Source: Micrasema longulum
Taxonomy: Eukaryota > Arthropoda > Insecta > Trichoptera > Brachycentridae
Assembly: GCA_022494885.1 (NCBI GenBank)
Contig: JAGVSM010001693.1
Location: 62,001-126,000, forward strand
DNA length: 64,000 nt
Direction of reading: 5' to 3'
The notes beneath the pieces were generated by a model. It worked only from the letters and a program-made list of their open reading frames with translations. It was not told where the DNA came from and did no database searches. Each line of letters opens with the position of its first letter. Position 1 is the stretch's first letter. Of this stretch, positions 1-9,549 are shown one piece after another. Both the position numbers and the translations under genes were made by a program.

Positions 1-93
1 TTTTAAATATTTTTTGGAATATGCTAATATGTTTTCTTGCTCATACTGATCATCGTGATTTCGGATGTGACAGAGTTTGAAGAACACCTGTAT
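1..93. mobile_element. MITE family A, right terminal arm (cut by window start)
   Basis: This is the right inverted-repeat arm of a non-autonomous DNA element. It contains CATACTGATCATCGTG followed by TTTCGGATGTGACAG-type sequence and ends CACCTGTATA. The same arm closes the complete copies at 20885-21212 and 40903-41243. The left arm lies outside the window, so the element's length and target site cannot be read here. Confidence 0.75.
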
Positions 94-599
94 ATTGCGA
101 GCAGTGTTACTTAAAGTGAACATACGTTTATTCATAAATATAAAACATACAAAATGGTAAAAATATCAAAACTTATACAAACGTTCGATCAAAATGCAAA
201 AAATACATTCAGAAATTTTGAGCGGGAATGTTGCGTCCTTTATTATACACATTCTACCTATTCTAAAGTTGCGTCTCAAAATGGACACGAAGCCGATGAA
301 ACAGAAGGTTTTATCCCTCGGTGCACATGTGCATCGTATCTACCAGAAATTACCCGGAAGATGTAGCTAATGTGTTTTCGGTTACCAAGCAGACCCTCGG
401 ACATCGGTAGTCGCTTCCATCTTGCGAACAATAATATAATATGTGAAAACTGTGCTTTATTTATTTCGTTCTTTATTGTTTACTAGTTATTATGAACACT
501 TGACTCACTTACTACTCTGCTAATGTATGTTTTTAGTTATTTTTTTTATTTGATTCATTGTCATAAACTGTCCGATTATTTCAAACTTAAAATTCATAA
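94..599. other. No recognisable gene; A+T-rich spacer
   Basis: Short open frames occur here (for example 154-366 and 523-717), but none shows a known domain, a signal or conserved composition. I see no inverted or tandem repeat in this stretch. Confidence 0.5.
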
Positions 600-925
600 A
601 GAGGGGATTCCAACCGTCTATGCGCTCTGTAGCTGCAGGATATGTTGTAATCCAGCTCTTATTTGTAAACGATTTTCAAAAAATAATCAGAAAAACCAAT
701 ATTCAATTTTTAAATAATGTAAATAGGGGCCAGGCTTCGTACCGTCCATGCGCTCTGTAGCTGCAAGACATGATGTAATCTGCCTCCTATCTTTTATATG
801 TCATTAAAGTAAATCATAATTGGAAACGAGGAACATAAATCTCAAAAGTCAATGCACTATATAGCTGCAAGACGTGTTGGGATACTTATTGAACAGCGCT
901 CTTCAGGTGATTTTCACAAAAATGG
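600..925 (+). repeat. Dispersed element with three internal motif repeats, copy 1
   Basis: The motif TGCGCTCTGTAGCTGCA occurs with small changes at 621, 749 and 853. Each is preceded by an ACCGTC-like sequence and followed by GAC(G/A)T-type sequence. The block ends with GATTTTCACAAAAATGGCGC near 910-930. The same three-motif order, spacing and end occur at 3075-3430, so this is a dispersed element with an internal repeat and not a simple minisatellite. The family is unknown to me. Confidence 0.6.
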
Positions 926-929
926 CGCC

Positions 930-1800
930 ATACAAATTATCCACAATCATGGTTTTAATTGATATTATGGATTTTCACTGAGGTCATTTTCGAAATTAAA
1001 GATTAAATTGTATTAAATAGCTGGATGCATGCAGTTGAATAATAACTTCCTTATTCCTGTAGATGGTGTTAGTGCGTACAAAGAAATTAAGACAATTGCT
1101 AATGGAAATGTTTGTACTCGGTAACTCAAATAAACTCAAATTGTTATTTTAAACCCTGTTTTTCCAAGGACTCGAAATGTTAATCCATCCTAACTTTACC
1201 GTGCCGTGTGGATTTGAACGATACGTGATAAATGGGCCTACCCCGTACCGTCGCGTCGTACGCCGTACCGTGCCTACAGCCCACACCGTAGTATAATATT
1301 CTGCGTTTAACATGCAATCACGGGACCTCGCGTGTTCTACTGTTAGTTGGAAGGATTACAATTACAATAGTTTGAGCATGACTATTGTAAAGGTGCAAGG
1401 TTCGCCCTCTGTTGGTGAATTAAGAGATATTACTTCAGATATCTGAGATGAGCCTCTTTAAGAGGGAAGTTCAAGTTTAGGCATTTACAAAGCTGTAATT
1501 TATCATTTACTGGTTAAACTCTTATGTAACGTCGTGTTACGTGTTTGAAATACATTTGTATGTTGTATGTATTTAAAAACAAAAAAAATCCATACAGTAG
1601 TTTGCGCGATAAAGGCAGATACGGACAAGAACGTTTTGTGGCCAAACGAACTATAGCAGACTAAAATCCTACCTTTGGGAAGTCAGGAAAGGGGATCAGG
1701 GACAGGAATCCGGATGCTAAATCTCCAAGTCCTGGCTTCTGGGTAGTGTTTCCTTTTTTCGTCGAACACAGCACATTCGGGGAATATAACATAGATGAAT
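930..1800. other. No recognisable gene; mixed-composition spacer
   Basis: Mostly A+T-rich, with a more G+C-rich patch at 1200-1300 containing repeated GTACCG/CCGTACCG words. No coding frame or inverted repeat could be supported. Retrotransposon sequence begins near its right end. Confidence 0.45.
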
Positions 1801-1809
1801 GTGGCGCGC

Positions 1810-2330
1810 ATGACTTCTTGCCAAAAAAATCTCCGTTAACGTCCACTCATAAAGGCTCCTTGCACGTCCCACACTTTATCTTTCGTCACCTTTCTTACTC
1901 TCTCGATTATTATTTTCCCATACAGTTTACCGACAGAACTCTAAAGACTTATTTTCCACACCCCGCACCATATCCCTTTTCCCCATATAAAGGCTTGACA
2001 ACTGCCCTTCTCCAATCCAGAGGTGTATGCCCTCTCTTTAGGCAGATATTGAAAAGTCTGTGCAGCCATGTGACCACGATCTGGCTATCACTCCTCAGAT
2101 ATTCCACAGCAACCCTATCATACCCGACGGATTTACCGTTCTTCACACTTTTCAGCGCGCTCTTTATTTCTACCATGCTTATCTGACGTGCAGTGTCATC
2201 GCTTGTATCTTCCTCTGTACAAGCTAACTGTTTCGCCGGGACACTGTGCTTTCAATACTTCCATAAAGTATTCCATCCATGTCTCTTTCAATCCTTCACC
2301 TTTCGTTGTTATTTGGCCATTTAATCATTT
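1810..2330 (-). pseudogene. RTE-like LINE reverse transcriptase fragment
   Basis: Read on the minus strand, this is the N-terminal part of a non-LTR reverse transcriptase domain. Around 2176-1949 the frame encodes an EIKSAL..VKNGK..GYDRV stretch, then LFNICLKRG and DWRRAVVKPLY. These are the usual early RT blocks of insect endonuclease-reverse transcriptase (RTE-type) LINEs. A second frame around 1930-1840 gives KLYGKIIIERV and QGAF, the next RT block, so at least one frameshift separates them. No catalytic FADD box or endonuclease domain is present. It is a dead fragment, probably 5'- and 3'-truncated. The 3' half of a similar LINE lies at 5420-6850 but is not obviously the same insertion. 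RTE assignment is by motif recognition only. Confidence 0.75.
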
Positions 2331-2339
2331 TTATACTGT

Positions 2340-3005
2340 TCAATAATCTACGGAGCCTACTACCTACTATTAATATGGATATTTGACTTCGGCAGAAGGT
2401 TAAACAAAGTGCTAATTTATAGCGGCACTTCTTTATCAACACGCTCAAAGAACCAAAATAAACATTCCTTCTAAAATAAGTTCATACCTACATAATACAT
2501 GTATGTAGCTTTTGTGGTTTTTCTAAATCACCCTCAGCCATTGCGGTGTAGACTTGGGCTTAGATCTTTATTATAAAAATAATGATAACAGGTTTCTTGC
2601 CTCCGGCGCTGCGCGGCGTCGTGGGTTGTAGGAGTAATTCGTTTTGAATTTAGATGAAGCTACATCATGGATGAGTAGCACCGTATAATTATTTTTTATG
2701 TTCTGGGGGTAATATCACTCCAATCTGTCTGCTTTTCATGCAAGGTTGGGTAATTAATTACATACACATTTCGTCGCCTTAATTAAAATACAACGTAAGT
2801 CACTAAATGATAACTTTACAGAAGACAATACGATTTATATAAATTAGTAATTTTATATGAATCGGTTAGCGGTTTTTTTAAACCAAGTATTTTGTTTTTG
2901 AGGTATACATGATTTAAAAGTGTTTTATCCAAACAACTGTACTACTATTTACTACCTTACTCTATTTTTTATAAATTTATTGATATTGTTTTAACTTTGC
3001 TGGAA
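2340..3005. other. No recognisable gene; A+T-rich spacer
   Basis: Nothing could be supported here beyond low-complexity A+T-rich sequence and a short G+C-rich patch near 2600-2630. Confidence 0.45.
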
Positions 3006-3009
3006 TTCC

Positions 3010-3430
3010 TCTCGTCGTAGCTGCACGATGATTGGTTATCTAGCTTTCATATATCAACTTTAAAATACCTAAATTTTGTAAACGGGGTCTAGAATTCCAA
3101 TCGTCTATGCGCTTAGTAGCTGCAAGGCGTGTTGCAATCTTACTCCTTTTTATTATTCATATTATTATTATTTTTTAATACACTAAATTTATTTGTCAAT
3201 TTTTAAAATGTGTAAATGGGGGCTAAATTTCTAACTGTCTATGCGCTCTGTAGCTGCAAGACGTCCTGTAATCTAGCTCCTATCTGTTGTAATTTTTGAT
3301 TGATCTTAGTTGAAAACGAGGAACGAGAATCCCAACCGTCCATGCGCTCTGTAGCTGCAAGACGTACTGGGATATTTATTAATTGTACAGCGCCCTTGAG
3401 GTTATTTTCACAAAAATGGCGCTTTATAAA
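3010..3430 (+). repeat. Dispersed element with three internal motif repeats, copy 2
   Basis: The CTGTAGCTGCAAG motif recurs at 3108, 3242 and 3343, with a more degenerate copy (CGTAGCTGCACGATG) near 3018. The spacings (134 and 101 bases) closely follow those of copy 1 (128 and 104). The block ends with TTTTCACAAAAATGGCGC near 3407-3423, followed by a TATAAATTATCC-like flank also seen after copy 1. Parallel spacing in two places argues for copying as one unit. Confidence 0.6.
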
Positions 3431-3701
3431 TTATCCAACTATATATATACTAACTACTGAAGGAAAATTGATACGTGAGTAAGACTGAAATAAATATCTT
3501 TTCTTCGTGATTCTGAATTTGTATTTTTAACAAAATTTCGTCAAAAATGCTACATACTGCACTCTTTGTAAGGACGGCAAAGATAATTATTGCAGGCGAT
3601 CCGTGTCTACATTCATCAGTCGGTCTTACTCGGGGGTCTAAGGTCACTGCAAACTGTGCATTATTTATACAAACACTTTAAATTCGCGGGGAAATTAATT
3701 T

Positions 3702-3908
3702 TTACAACTAGGTAACTTCAAAATCAGCATTTGTGAGTTACCCACTAAAAACGGATTGTTTTATACTCCTCCGTGAATGCTACAAATCATCATAAAATGA
3801 TTGTAATGAATCACCACATGCCTATTTGTAGCATTTATGGAGGAAGATACAAACATGTGTTTCTAGCGGGTAACTCAAAAATGCTGATTTTGATGTTACC
3901 AGTTGTAA
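3702..3908. mobile_element. Hairpin MITE, 207 bp
   Basis: Almost the whole element is one inverted repeat. TTACAACTAGGTAAC at the left pairs with GTTACCAGTTGTAA at the right, and an inner pair (GTGAATGCTACAAAT against ATTTGTAGCATTTATGG) continues the stem. The loop is short. Transcribed RNA would fold into a near-perfect hairpin. No coding capacity and no clear target-site duplication. Confidence 0.75.
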
Positions 3909-4039
3909 TAGGTAATTAATTACCCTACAAATTTTTGTTAATCATATTCGAAACATATTTTAAGTTGAAATGTCAGTGTAGTCCATTATTACTAAATTTA
4001 ATAATATAAAATAATACGAGTTCTTCAGAGAATATACGG

Positions 4040-4825
4040 CAGTGGCGAGCCGTGATTTATTTTATAGGTAATCTATTTAAAATGTTCATTCATTTGTACT
4101 ACATGTAAGTACTTACATAACGTGTAAGTAATGTAATTATAAATTACTATTATGTTGTGGTTCTGTGAAAATGAACTCAAACAACAATTATTATTAACCC
4201 CGCGATAAACGTAGCTTTATTCCACACTATTTTAATACATTACTTGTACAAAAGTTTATTAACAAATACCACAATGACATTCCGCAGATATTTCCATTAT
4301 GATCTGTCATTGACAGTACTGTCATCTGTAGTCTGTGGTACTGTCAAGACTTGAGCACTGGCCGGTTTCTTTTAAAATTAATAATGCCTAAAACGGCCAC
4401 TGCGAACGCCACCTGTCCTATGTGATACATAATATGTCGACGGTATCCCATCAAAGAAAAATAGTCCTTCGGAAATAATGTTTGAAATACTAGTTTCCAA
4501 ATAGTGAATCTTCTAAAAATATTTGTAATCTGCAAGTTTGTTTTAGTACTAAAAAAGCCGACTTGGGTTAAAGTACAAAAATGCAGTGTACTTTTTTGTA
4601 TGGAAGAATAAGCTGAGGTAATCGGCTAGTTTCATCGTTCAGTAAGAATGGGCTAGGCGCACTTCATAGATATTTTTTTGTAGAAAGATATAAACGGTGA
4701 TTTATAATAAATAACAATCACTTTATTTATTTTCCCATAAACATGGTAACTATAAATTATTATTATTAAAAGTCAAATATAATGGTAAGCTGTGCATAAT
4801 CGCTTACTTTAAGGATTCGCCCCTG
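4040..4825. mobile_element. Non-autonomous hAT-type transposon, 786 bp
   Basis: The element is bounded by imperfect terminal inverted repeats (CAGTGGCGAGCCG at the left; the complement of the right end reads CAGGGGCGAATCC). It is flanked by a perfect 8-bp direct repeat, ATATACGG, at 4032-4039 and 4826-4833. An 8-bp target duplication together with CAG(T/G)GGCG-type ends is the hallmark of the hAT superfamily. No transposase reading frame remains, so it must have been mobilised in trans. The intact duplication suggests a fairly recent insertion. Confidence 0.88.
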
Positions 4826-5001
4826 ATATACGGCGGTAGAGCGGTTTGATGAATAGGTATTTAACTATAGTTTTTCTGTCATTCGCAGATGCCTCCCCGA
4901 ATACTGTGCGTAAAAGAAAACAGCGCGTCATACTGTTTATGCCTAACTAAAATCGACAAAGCCGAGGTCCCGTATTTTTTTTTTGAGAATGTGTGTCAGG
5001 C

Positions 5002-5183
5002 GGCCTCCGTGGTGTAGTGGTCAAGACGCTTGACTCACACACGCAAGGTTCCGGGTTCGATTCCCGATGAGAACACAAAAAAATCAATGGGATTTTTCTC
5101 AAGCCTGGGTGTTCTGTGATGTAATTCACAACTGTAATTGGGCCTCCTGGCCTGTTGTTGTGCAAAAAAAATAAAAACAAAGA
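5002..5183 (+). mobile_element. SINE family A, tRNA-Val-like head
   Basis: The first ~75 bases resemble a tRNA-Val: a box A-like GTGGTGTAGTGG at ~5009 and a box B GGTTCGATTCC at ~5053, with a CTCACACAC anticodon-region sequence. The acceptor ends do not pair, and the sequence continues into a ~100-base unrelated body ending in an A-rich tail (TGCAAAAAAAATAAAAAC). This is the structure of a tRNA-derived SINE, transcribed by RNA polymerase III and mobilised by a partner LINE. A second copy lies at 34140-34322 on the other strand. Confidence 0.85.
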
Positions 5184-5419
5184 AAGAAATTTTCTGTGTC
5201 GGCACGTTGTGCTTTTTTCCCGAAGACGGCATATAAAACTAGGCGCTTTTAAGGGTTTTTGGATGGTTCTAACTCCTAAGAAAGATAATTTATCATAAAA
5301 ATCAAACGATAGAGACGCGCCAACTGTGGATATCTATAGGCCGCAGAAATCCGCCCGACCCGATAAAAAAAAACGTAGGGTGGATTGATTTTTCTCGTAT
5401 AAAAAATATTTTTGTACAA

Positions 5420-5768
5420 ACAAACAAACCATCACGCCGTTTCCCCGTAAGGTAGGCGGTGATGATAGAACGCTACATCACTCTATCCTTGCATACAGCT
5501 CTCGCTTCCTCTACATTCATACATCTTCTCATGCACGCGCGCTAATTATTCCGACTTTTGATATGTCTATCTTCAAGTGTTTGTTGGATTTGGTCATGCC
5601 ATGTCTTTCTCGGTCTTCCTCTATTGCTGCATCCATCAACATTAGCATTGTAAATATTCTTAGCCGTTCTTTCGCTGTCCATTCGTTCTACATGTCCAAA
5701 CCAGCGCAGAGCTCCTTACTTGATTTTATCGAATAATGTACGGATCTCAACATTTGTGCATCTATTGT
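5420..5768 (-). pseudogene. RTE-like LINE, C-terminal coding fragment
   Basis: On the minus strand one frame reads EIRTLFDKIK, stop, then LRWFGHVERM, NRGRPRKTWHDQI and RACMRRCM..EEARAVC. This is the characteristic region after the RT domain in insect RTE-type LINEs. I count three in-frame stop codons, so it is inactive. The protein order continues from the fragment at 6483-6850. The two were one element that has been split by the LINE tail at 5770-6482. Confidence 0.8.
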
Positions 5769-5769
5769 A

Positions 5770-6482
5770 CATAAAATAGTGTATTGAAAGATTTTGAATA
5801 AAACTCCCGTTCATCCCTTTTTCTCTTACATCACTTCACATTACATACATTAATATTGTTAATTTAATTCAAATTTTTCTACTGAAATTTGTATTACTGC
5901 TAAAATCGCTTTAATGAAATTTTATCATATACCTTTGGTTTAAAATCTTCTCCTTGCTTAAATAACACTTGCTATACCTGTTATTCTTTCTTTTTTCTCT
6001 GCTGCATCGACATGTTTATATACTTTTAAACTATTTTTAATTACTTATATTGTATATGTATATAAAATCAATATATTGCTGCTCTTACCTTAATGTGTCA
6101 TTAATTTTGAAGGTGTTTTTAAATTAACTATTGTCTTATCTTAAGATTTTTTAAAGATTCTTCTCACCGTTTCTTTGAATGTGTTTATTTATGTTTTTCC
6201 TTTTGAAAAATATTATTATTATTTTATTTAATTTTTATATCTGAGCATGTTTTTCATTCTTTATTTTAATTCTTAACTTATAATTACTTTTCCAATTTGT
6301 TGCTTTAATTTTAATTTTTAAACAACATCTATTTATGTTTTTTTCCTTCACTTTTTTGTACTTTAATTAATAACCATACATATAATTACTTTATAATATT
6401 GAAACTTCACTGGTTCATTAGAGTTTAACTGTGTAAAATATAAAAATATGTAACTGTACTGTATGTTTCCAAAAAAAAAAAA
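5770..6482 (+). mobile_element. 5'-truncated LINE 3' end nested in the RTE-like LINE
   Basis: An A+T-rich block ending in a run of A at about 6470-6482 separates the two halves of the minus-strand LINE. Positions about 6215-6470 match 15940-16230 closely (shared words include CTGAGCATGTTTTTCATTC and TGTACTTTAATTAATAACC), so this is a repeated 3'-terminal sequence. The terminal poly(A) run and lack of a 5' part fit target-primed reverse transcription of a truncated LINE. The exact left edge is uncertain. Confidence 0.6.
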
Positions 6483-6850
6483 ATTATAGTTTTACCACAC
6501 ATTTGCCTGAGAAATCGCATTTCGACAGCATTCAACCTACTTTCATCCCTGATTTTCCAAGTCCATACTTCGCTCCCATACATCAGGGTCGGGACTCCGT
6601 TGTGAACTGTTAATTTTGCCTCTTGCAACAAACATTTATTTACCAAGGTTGATTTAAGTGCACCGTTCACTCTGTTCCCGGCACTCACCCTCCTTTCAAT
6701 ATCTTTCTCAGTAATTCCATCCCCAGTAAACATACTTCCCAGATACACAAATTCCTCTACTTGTTTTAGTATAACTCCACTCACAGTGATTTCACATTTA
6801 GTCATACTTTCATTTCTTTCAAAAACATCACATTCGATTTATCTTAACTT
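6483..6850 (-). pseudogene. RTE-like LINE, RT C-terminal half
   Basis: A 126-codon frame (6805-6425) encodes VEEFVYLGSMFTGDG, then DIERRVSAGNRVNGALKS, TLMYGSEVW and RLNAVEMRFLRQMCG. These are standard blocks downstream of the RT active site in insect RTE-type LINEs. Homology stops after QMCGKTI, where the nested LINE tail begins; the remaining residues of the open frame are read from the insert's poly(A) region. The upstream RT core with the FADD box is missing. The original element resumes at 5768. Confidence 0.85.
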
Positions 6851-7116
6851 TTTACATTATTTTATTTATTATTTCGCGGTTTAGAGGGCTTAATTATTTT
6901 TCCTTTTATATTTTCTGTTCATGTAAGAGTATGTATCTTCTTAAATAAAATAATAAAAATATTTAAAAAATCGGCAGGTAAATGCACGAACTGGTACACC
7001 ATGAGGCCGATGAATTTCCACTCGATTTCCTTTAGAAAAATTTACACCCGCTAGTAGATACTAAAGAATTAAAACTAAAAAAGAAAATTATCTTGACTTG
7101 CATTTAACATTATGTA
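6851..7116. other. No recognisable feature
   Basis: A+T-rich spacer between the LINE remnant and the Tc1 element. The TA target dinucleotide of the latter is at 7115-7116. Confidence 0.4.
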
Positions 7117-7477
7117 CACCGCAAGACAAATAAATTTACGAGTTCTCAAAAAAAACTAAAATTGACATATAATGAATTATTCTTGATATTTAATTAGTTT
7201 TTTTTATATTGTTTGACATATGTGATGACTACTCGTTATTTCAAGGTTAAATAAAAAATCTTACTCATGAATTGTACTTAGAAATTGCCATTATATATCA
7301 GGTATCAGATTACCCGAACCTTAGAGACCCATAACGGTTCATTTATGGTCGAGTGTTTGTGATGGAATAATAAAAGACATGTTATTTTTTAATTCATATT
7401 TAAGAAGTAGGTTCTTATCGCTTTATTTTAAATTAAAGTATTTTACATTTAAACATATTTATAACATTTAAAAATAT

Positions 7478-8578
7478 TTAGTACTTAGTGAATTCACCTT
7501 TATTTTTTATAACATGTAAAATTCTATTATTTAGAGAAGCGTAAAGCGAATCTAAAATTTCTGATGTTATTTCTTCTTCCCAAACTTGAATTAAGTTTTT
7601 TTTTAATTCCTCAATGTTTTTTGATTTTTTTTTCCCGACTTTTTTTTTCATAATCGCCCATAAATTTTCTATCGGGTTCAAATCAGGGCTATTCCCGGGC
7701 CACGTCAACGATTTTAAGCCAATTTTCTCCTTGAATTCATTGATCTATAAAAAAACAATAAATTATTTATCATGTGGTCACAAAATGCATTTAAAAATAT
7801 ATATATTTGTACTCACAGTGCGGGCTCTATGGCACGGCGCAGAATCGTCCTGAAAAATTGGGTCCGCGGTATACTGCGTAATGTCCTCGATTGTTGGAAT
7901 AATATGTTTTTTTAACACTTTTTTTGTACTGAATGGCATTCATCGTACCCTGTACAAAATTTAGAGGTCCTAAACCGTATGCTGTCATGCACCCCTAAAT
8001 CATCACGTAGGGTGAATGTTTAACGGTTCGAGTGACGCACGACGGATGATATCTTTCCCCACGTTTTCGTCGAACTATCTTTCTGCCGTCTGGACCAAAA
8101 GGTTGAATTTTGATTCATCAGAGAAAACAACATTTTGCCAATCCTCCAAGGTCCAATTCTGGTGCTCTTTCGCCCAATCCAGTCTAGCCTTCTTCATTTT
8201 GTCCGTGAGTAATGGTTTCTTTGCGGGACTCCGTGCTTGGAAACCATGCTCCAACAGCCGCCTGGACACTGTTTTTACTGAAAATGTTGATGTGCTGGTA
8301 GACTGCACCTCTGCGTGTATTTCAGGTGCCGTTAAAAATCGATCGCGCATAACAATTTTTTTTATTAAGCGATCATCTCGGGCAGATGTCACGCGCCCCC
8401 GTCCGCTTCCTTTTTTCCGTTCTATGGATCCAGTTTCTTGGATTTTTTTTAATAAAAACCTCACTGCACCTTCTGAATACCCAACTCGACGAGATATTTC
8501 ACAATTAGATATGTTTTCTTGCGACAATGTGATTATTTTGGATTTTATCGCAATCGACATTTGCTTTGCACTTTCCAT
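7478..8578 (-). pseudogene. Tc1-family DD34E transposase, broken, with a probable intron
   Basis: Cut-and-paste transposase of the Tc1/mariner superfamily. The frame from 8578 (MESAKQM) has an N-terminal helix-turn-helix region (ISRRVGYSEGAVRFLLKK), a GRGR hinge and a second DNA-binding region (HAEVQ..FSVKTVSRRL). The catalytic core starts at WTLEDWQNVVFSDESKF, the first D. Damage: one base missing near 8099, a TGG-to-TAG stop near 7998, and one extra A near 7915. The second D is in QDDSAPCH (~7840) and the E in SPDLNPIEN (~7660). A 72-nt segment at 7745-7816 with GTGAGT and TTTTATAG borders interrupts the frame and contains a stop. Removing it gives exactly 34 residues between the second D and the E. 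The upstream ATG at 8617 is possible, but MESAKQM fits family starts better. Inactive as read. Confidence 0.9.
7745..7816 (-). other. Probable spliceosomal intron in the Tc1 transposase gene
   Basis: On the minus strand the segment begins GTGAGTAC and ends TTTTTTTATAG: a consensus donor and a pyrimidine-rich acceptor. It sits in phase 0 between the codons for ART and INEF. It contains an in-frame TGA, so reading through would truncate the protein. Excision restores the normal DD34E spacing. An alternative is a small insertion that mimics an intron. Confidence 0.7.
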
Positions 8579-8799
8579 GATTGTTGTGTTATGTTCACTC
8601 AAACGCGGGTAAAACAAGACTGTTGAGACATTTTAAAATGTAAATATTGTAGAAAGGTGACACATAGTGTCCTTAATTTTTTAAACAAAAGAAAGAGGTA
8701 TCGATAAAGGATTTCTTAGAAAAAGGGTTCAGTAAAGTCAAGGGGCGCGGTAGCAGGTAAACTCGTAATTTTTTTTGTCTTGCGGTGTATATTACAATA

Positions 8800-9275
8800 T
8801 TTGAGTTTTTTCAAATGTTCGTAGATAAAAGACTGGATTTTACCCCCTCGGGAGTCGTTAAGATTAACAAATTACAACAGGGATTGAGAATACCTTAAAT
8901 GGAAGAATTAAAGAAATATGGATGTTCAAACATAGGCAAAATGGTGAATGATACACAATGAGTAAAGTGGCCACTTAAACATCGGGTTGTGGTCCCGTGA
9001 CCAGTGTTGCGGACTCACGGGCCAGAGGTCCGAGATTCAAACCCCACTCTACCACAACTTGATTTCCATTTTCTAATAGTAAGTTATTTACAACTCATTA
9101 AAAATGGACACCAAAATTGAAATATTTAGGTAAATTATAAGACGCTAGTATTTCTTTTTCATAAAAAAATATAAGAAAAACAGCCAATGACAAATCATAA
9201 ACCTTGTAAATGCCTTGACTTCCATATTCCTTATTTGAGGTATTCTCCATCCCTGTTGTAATTTGTTAATTATGT
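8800..9275. mobile_element. Foldback family B, rearranged copy
   Basis: Both ends of this segment belong to the same inverted-repeat family as 34787-35085 and 43320-44284. The left part carries AAATTACAACAGGGATTGAG and AGTAAAGTGGCCACTTAAAC. The right part carries CCAATGACAAATCATAA and CTGTTGTAATTTGTTAAT. The middle (about 8985-9060) is foreign, tRNA-like sequence. Pieces of the consensus are out of order on the left, suggesting an internal deletion or inversion. Confidence 0.6.
8986..9058 (+). repeat. tRNA-like sequence, possible SINE head
   Basis: GTTGTGGT at the start pairs with ACCACAAC at the end like an acceptor stem, and CCCGTGA pairs with TCACGGG inside. The box B region (CGAGATTCAAACCCC) departs from the consensus GGTTCGANTCC. 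No A-rich tail follows directly. It is probably a decayed tRNA-derived insertion inside the foldback element and not a working tRNA. Confidence 0.35.
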
Positions 9276-9549
9276 CTTGATATTTTGGCCCGGAAAAAAT
9301 TCAATAAATCCGTCAAGTACCTACTTTGTACCAAAGCAAAAATGAAATATTAGTATAAAAGATAAATATTCTGTATGCTAACTATTTATTTAAGGATATT
9401 AAGGTTATGTTTGCATAAAATGCATTACTTACCAGTCATGTATAATTTGCTAGCAAGTGACCTGATTTTTGTGTCCTCGTGGATCGACATATTATTTATT
9501 ATGGGCTAACATGCATGTTTGGAATATAATATACTCTGATAGACTTGAT

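Larger units (their letters stand above)
7117..8787 (-). mobile_element. Tc1-type DNA transposon, 1671 bp
   Basis: The ends are inverted repeats of about 30 bases starting CACCGCAAGACAAA and continuing to TTACGAGTT, and the element is flanked by TA on both sides (7115-7116, 8788-8789). It contains one degenerate minus-strand transposase gene. Full termini and a recognisable gene over its whole length make this the most complete autonomous-type element in the window, though the gene is broken. Confidence 0.93.

Noticed and set aside
1746..2186. 146-codon plus-strand open frame
   Set aside because: Antisense of the RTE-like LINE fragment.
5002..5076. Possible tRNA-Val gene
   Set aside because: Acceptor ends do not pair, the T-arm is imperfect and a SINE body with A-rich tail follows.
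8016..8612. 198-codon plus-strand open frame
   Set aside because: It is the antisense of the Tc1 transposase coding region; the minus strand has all family motifs.
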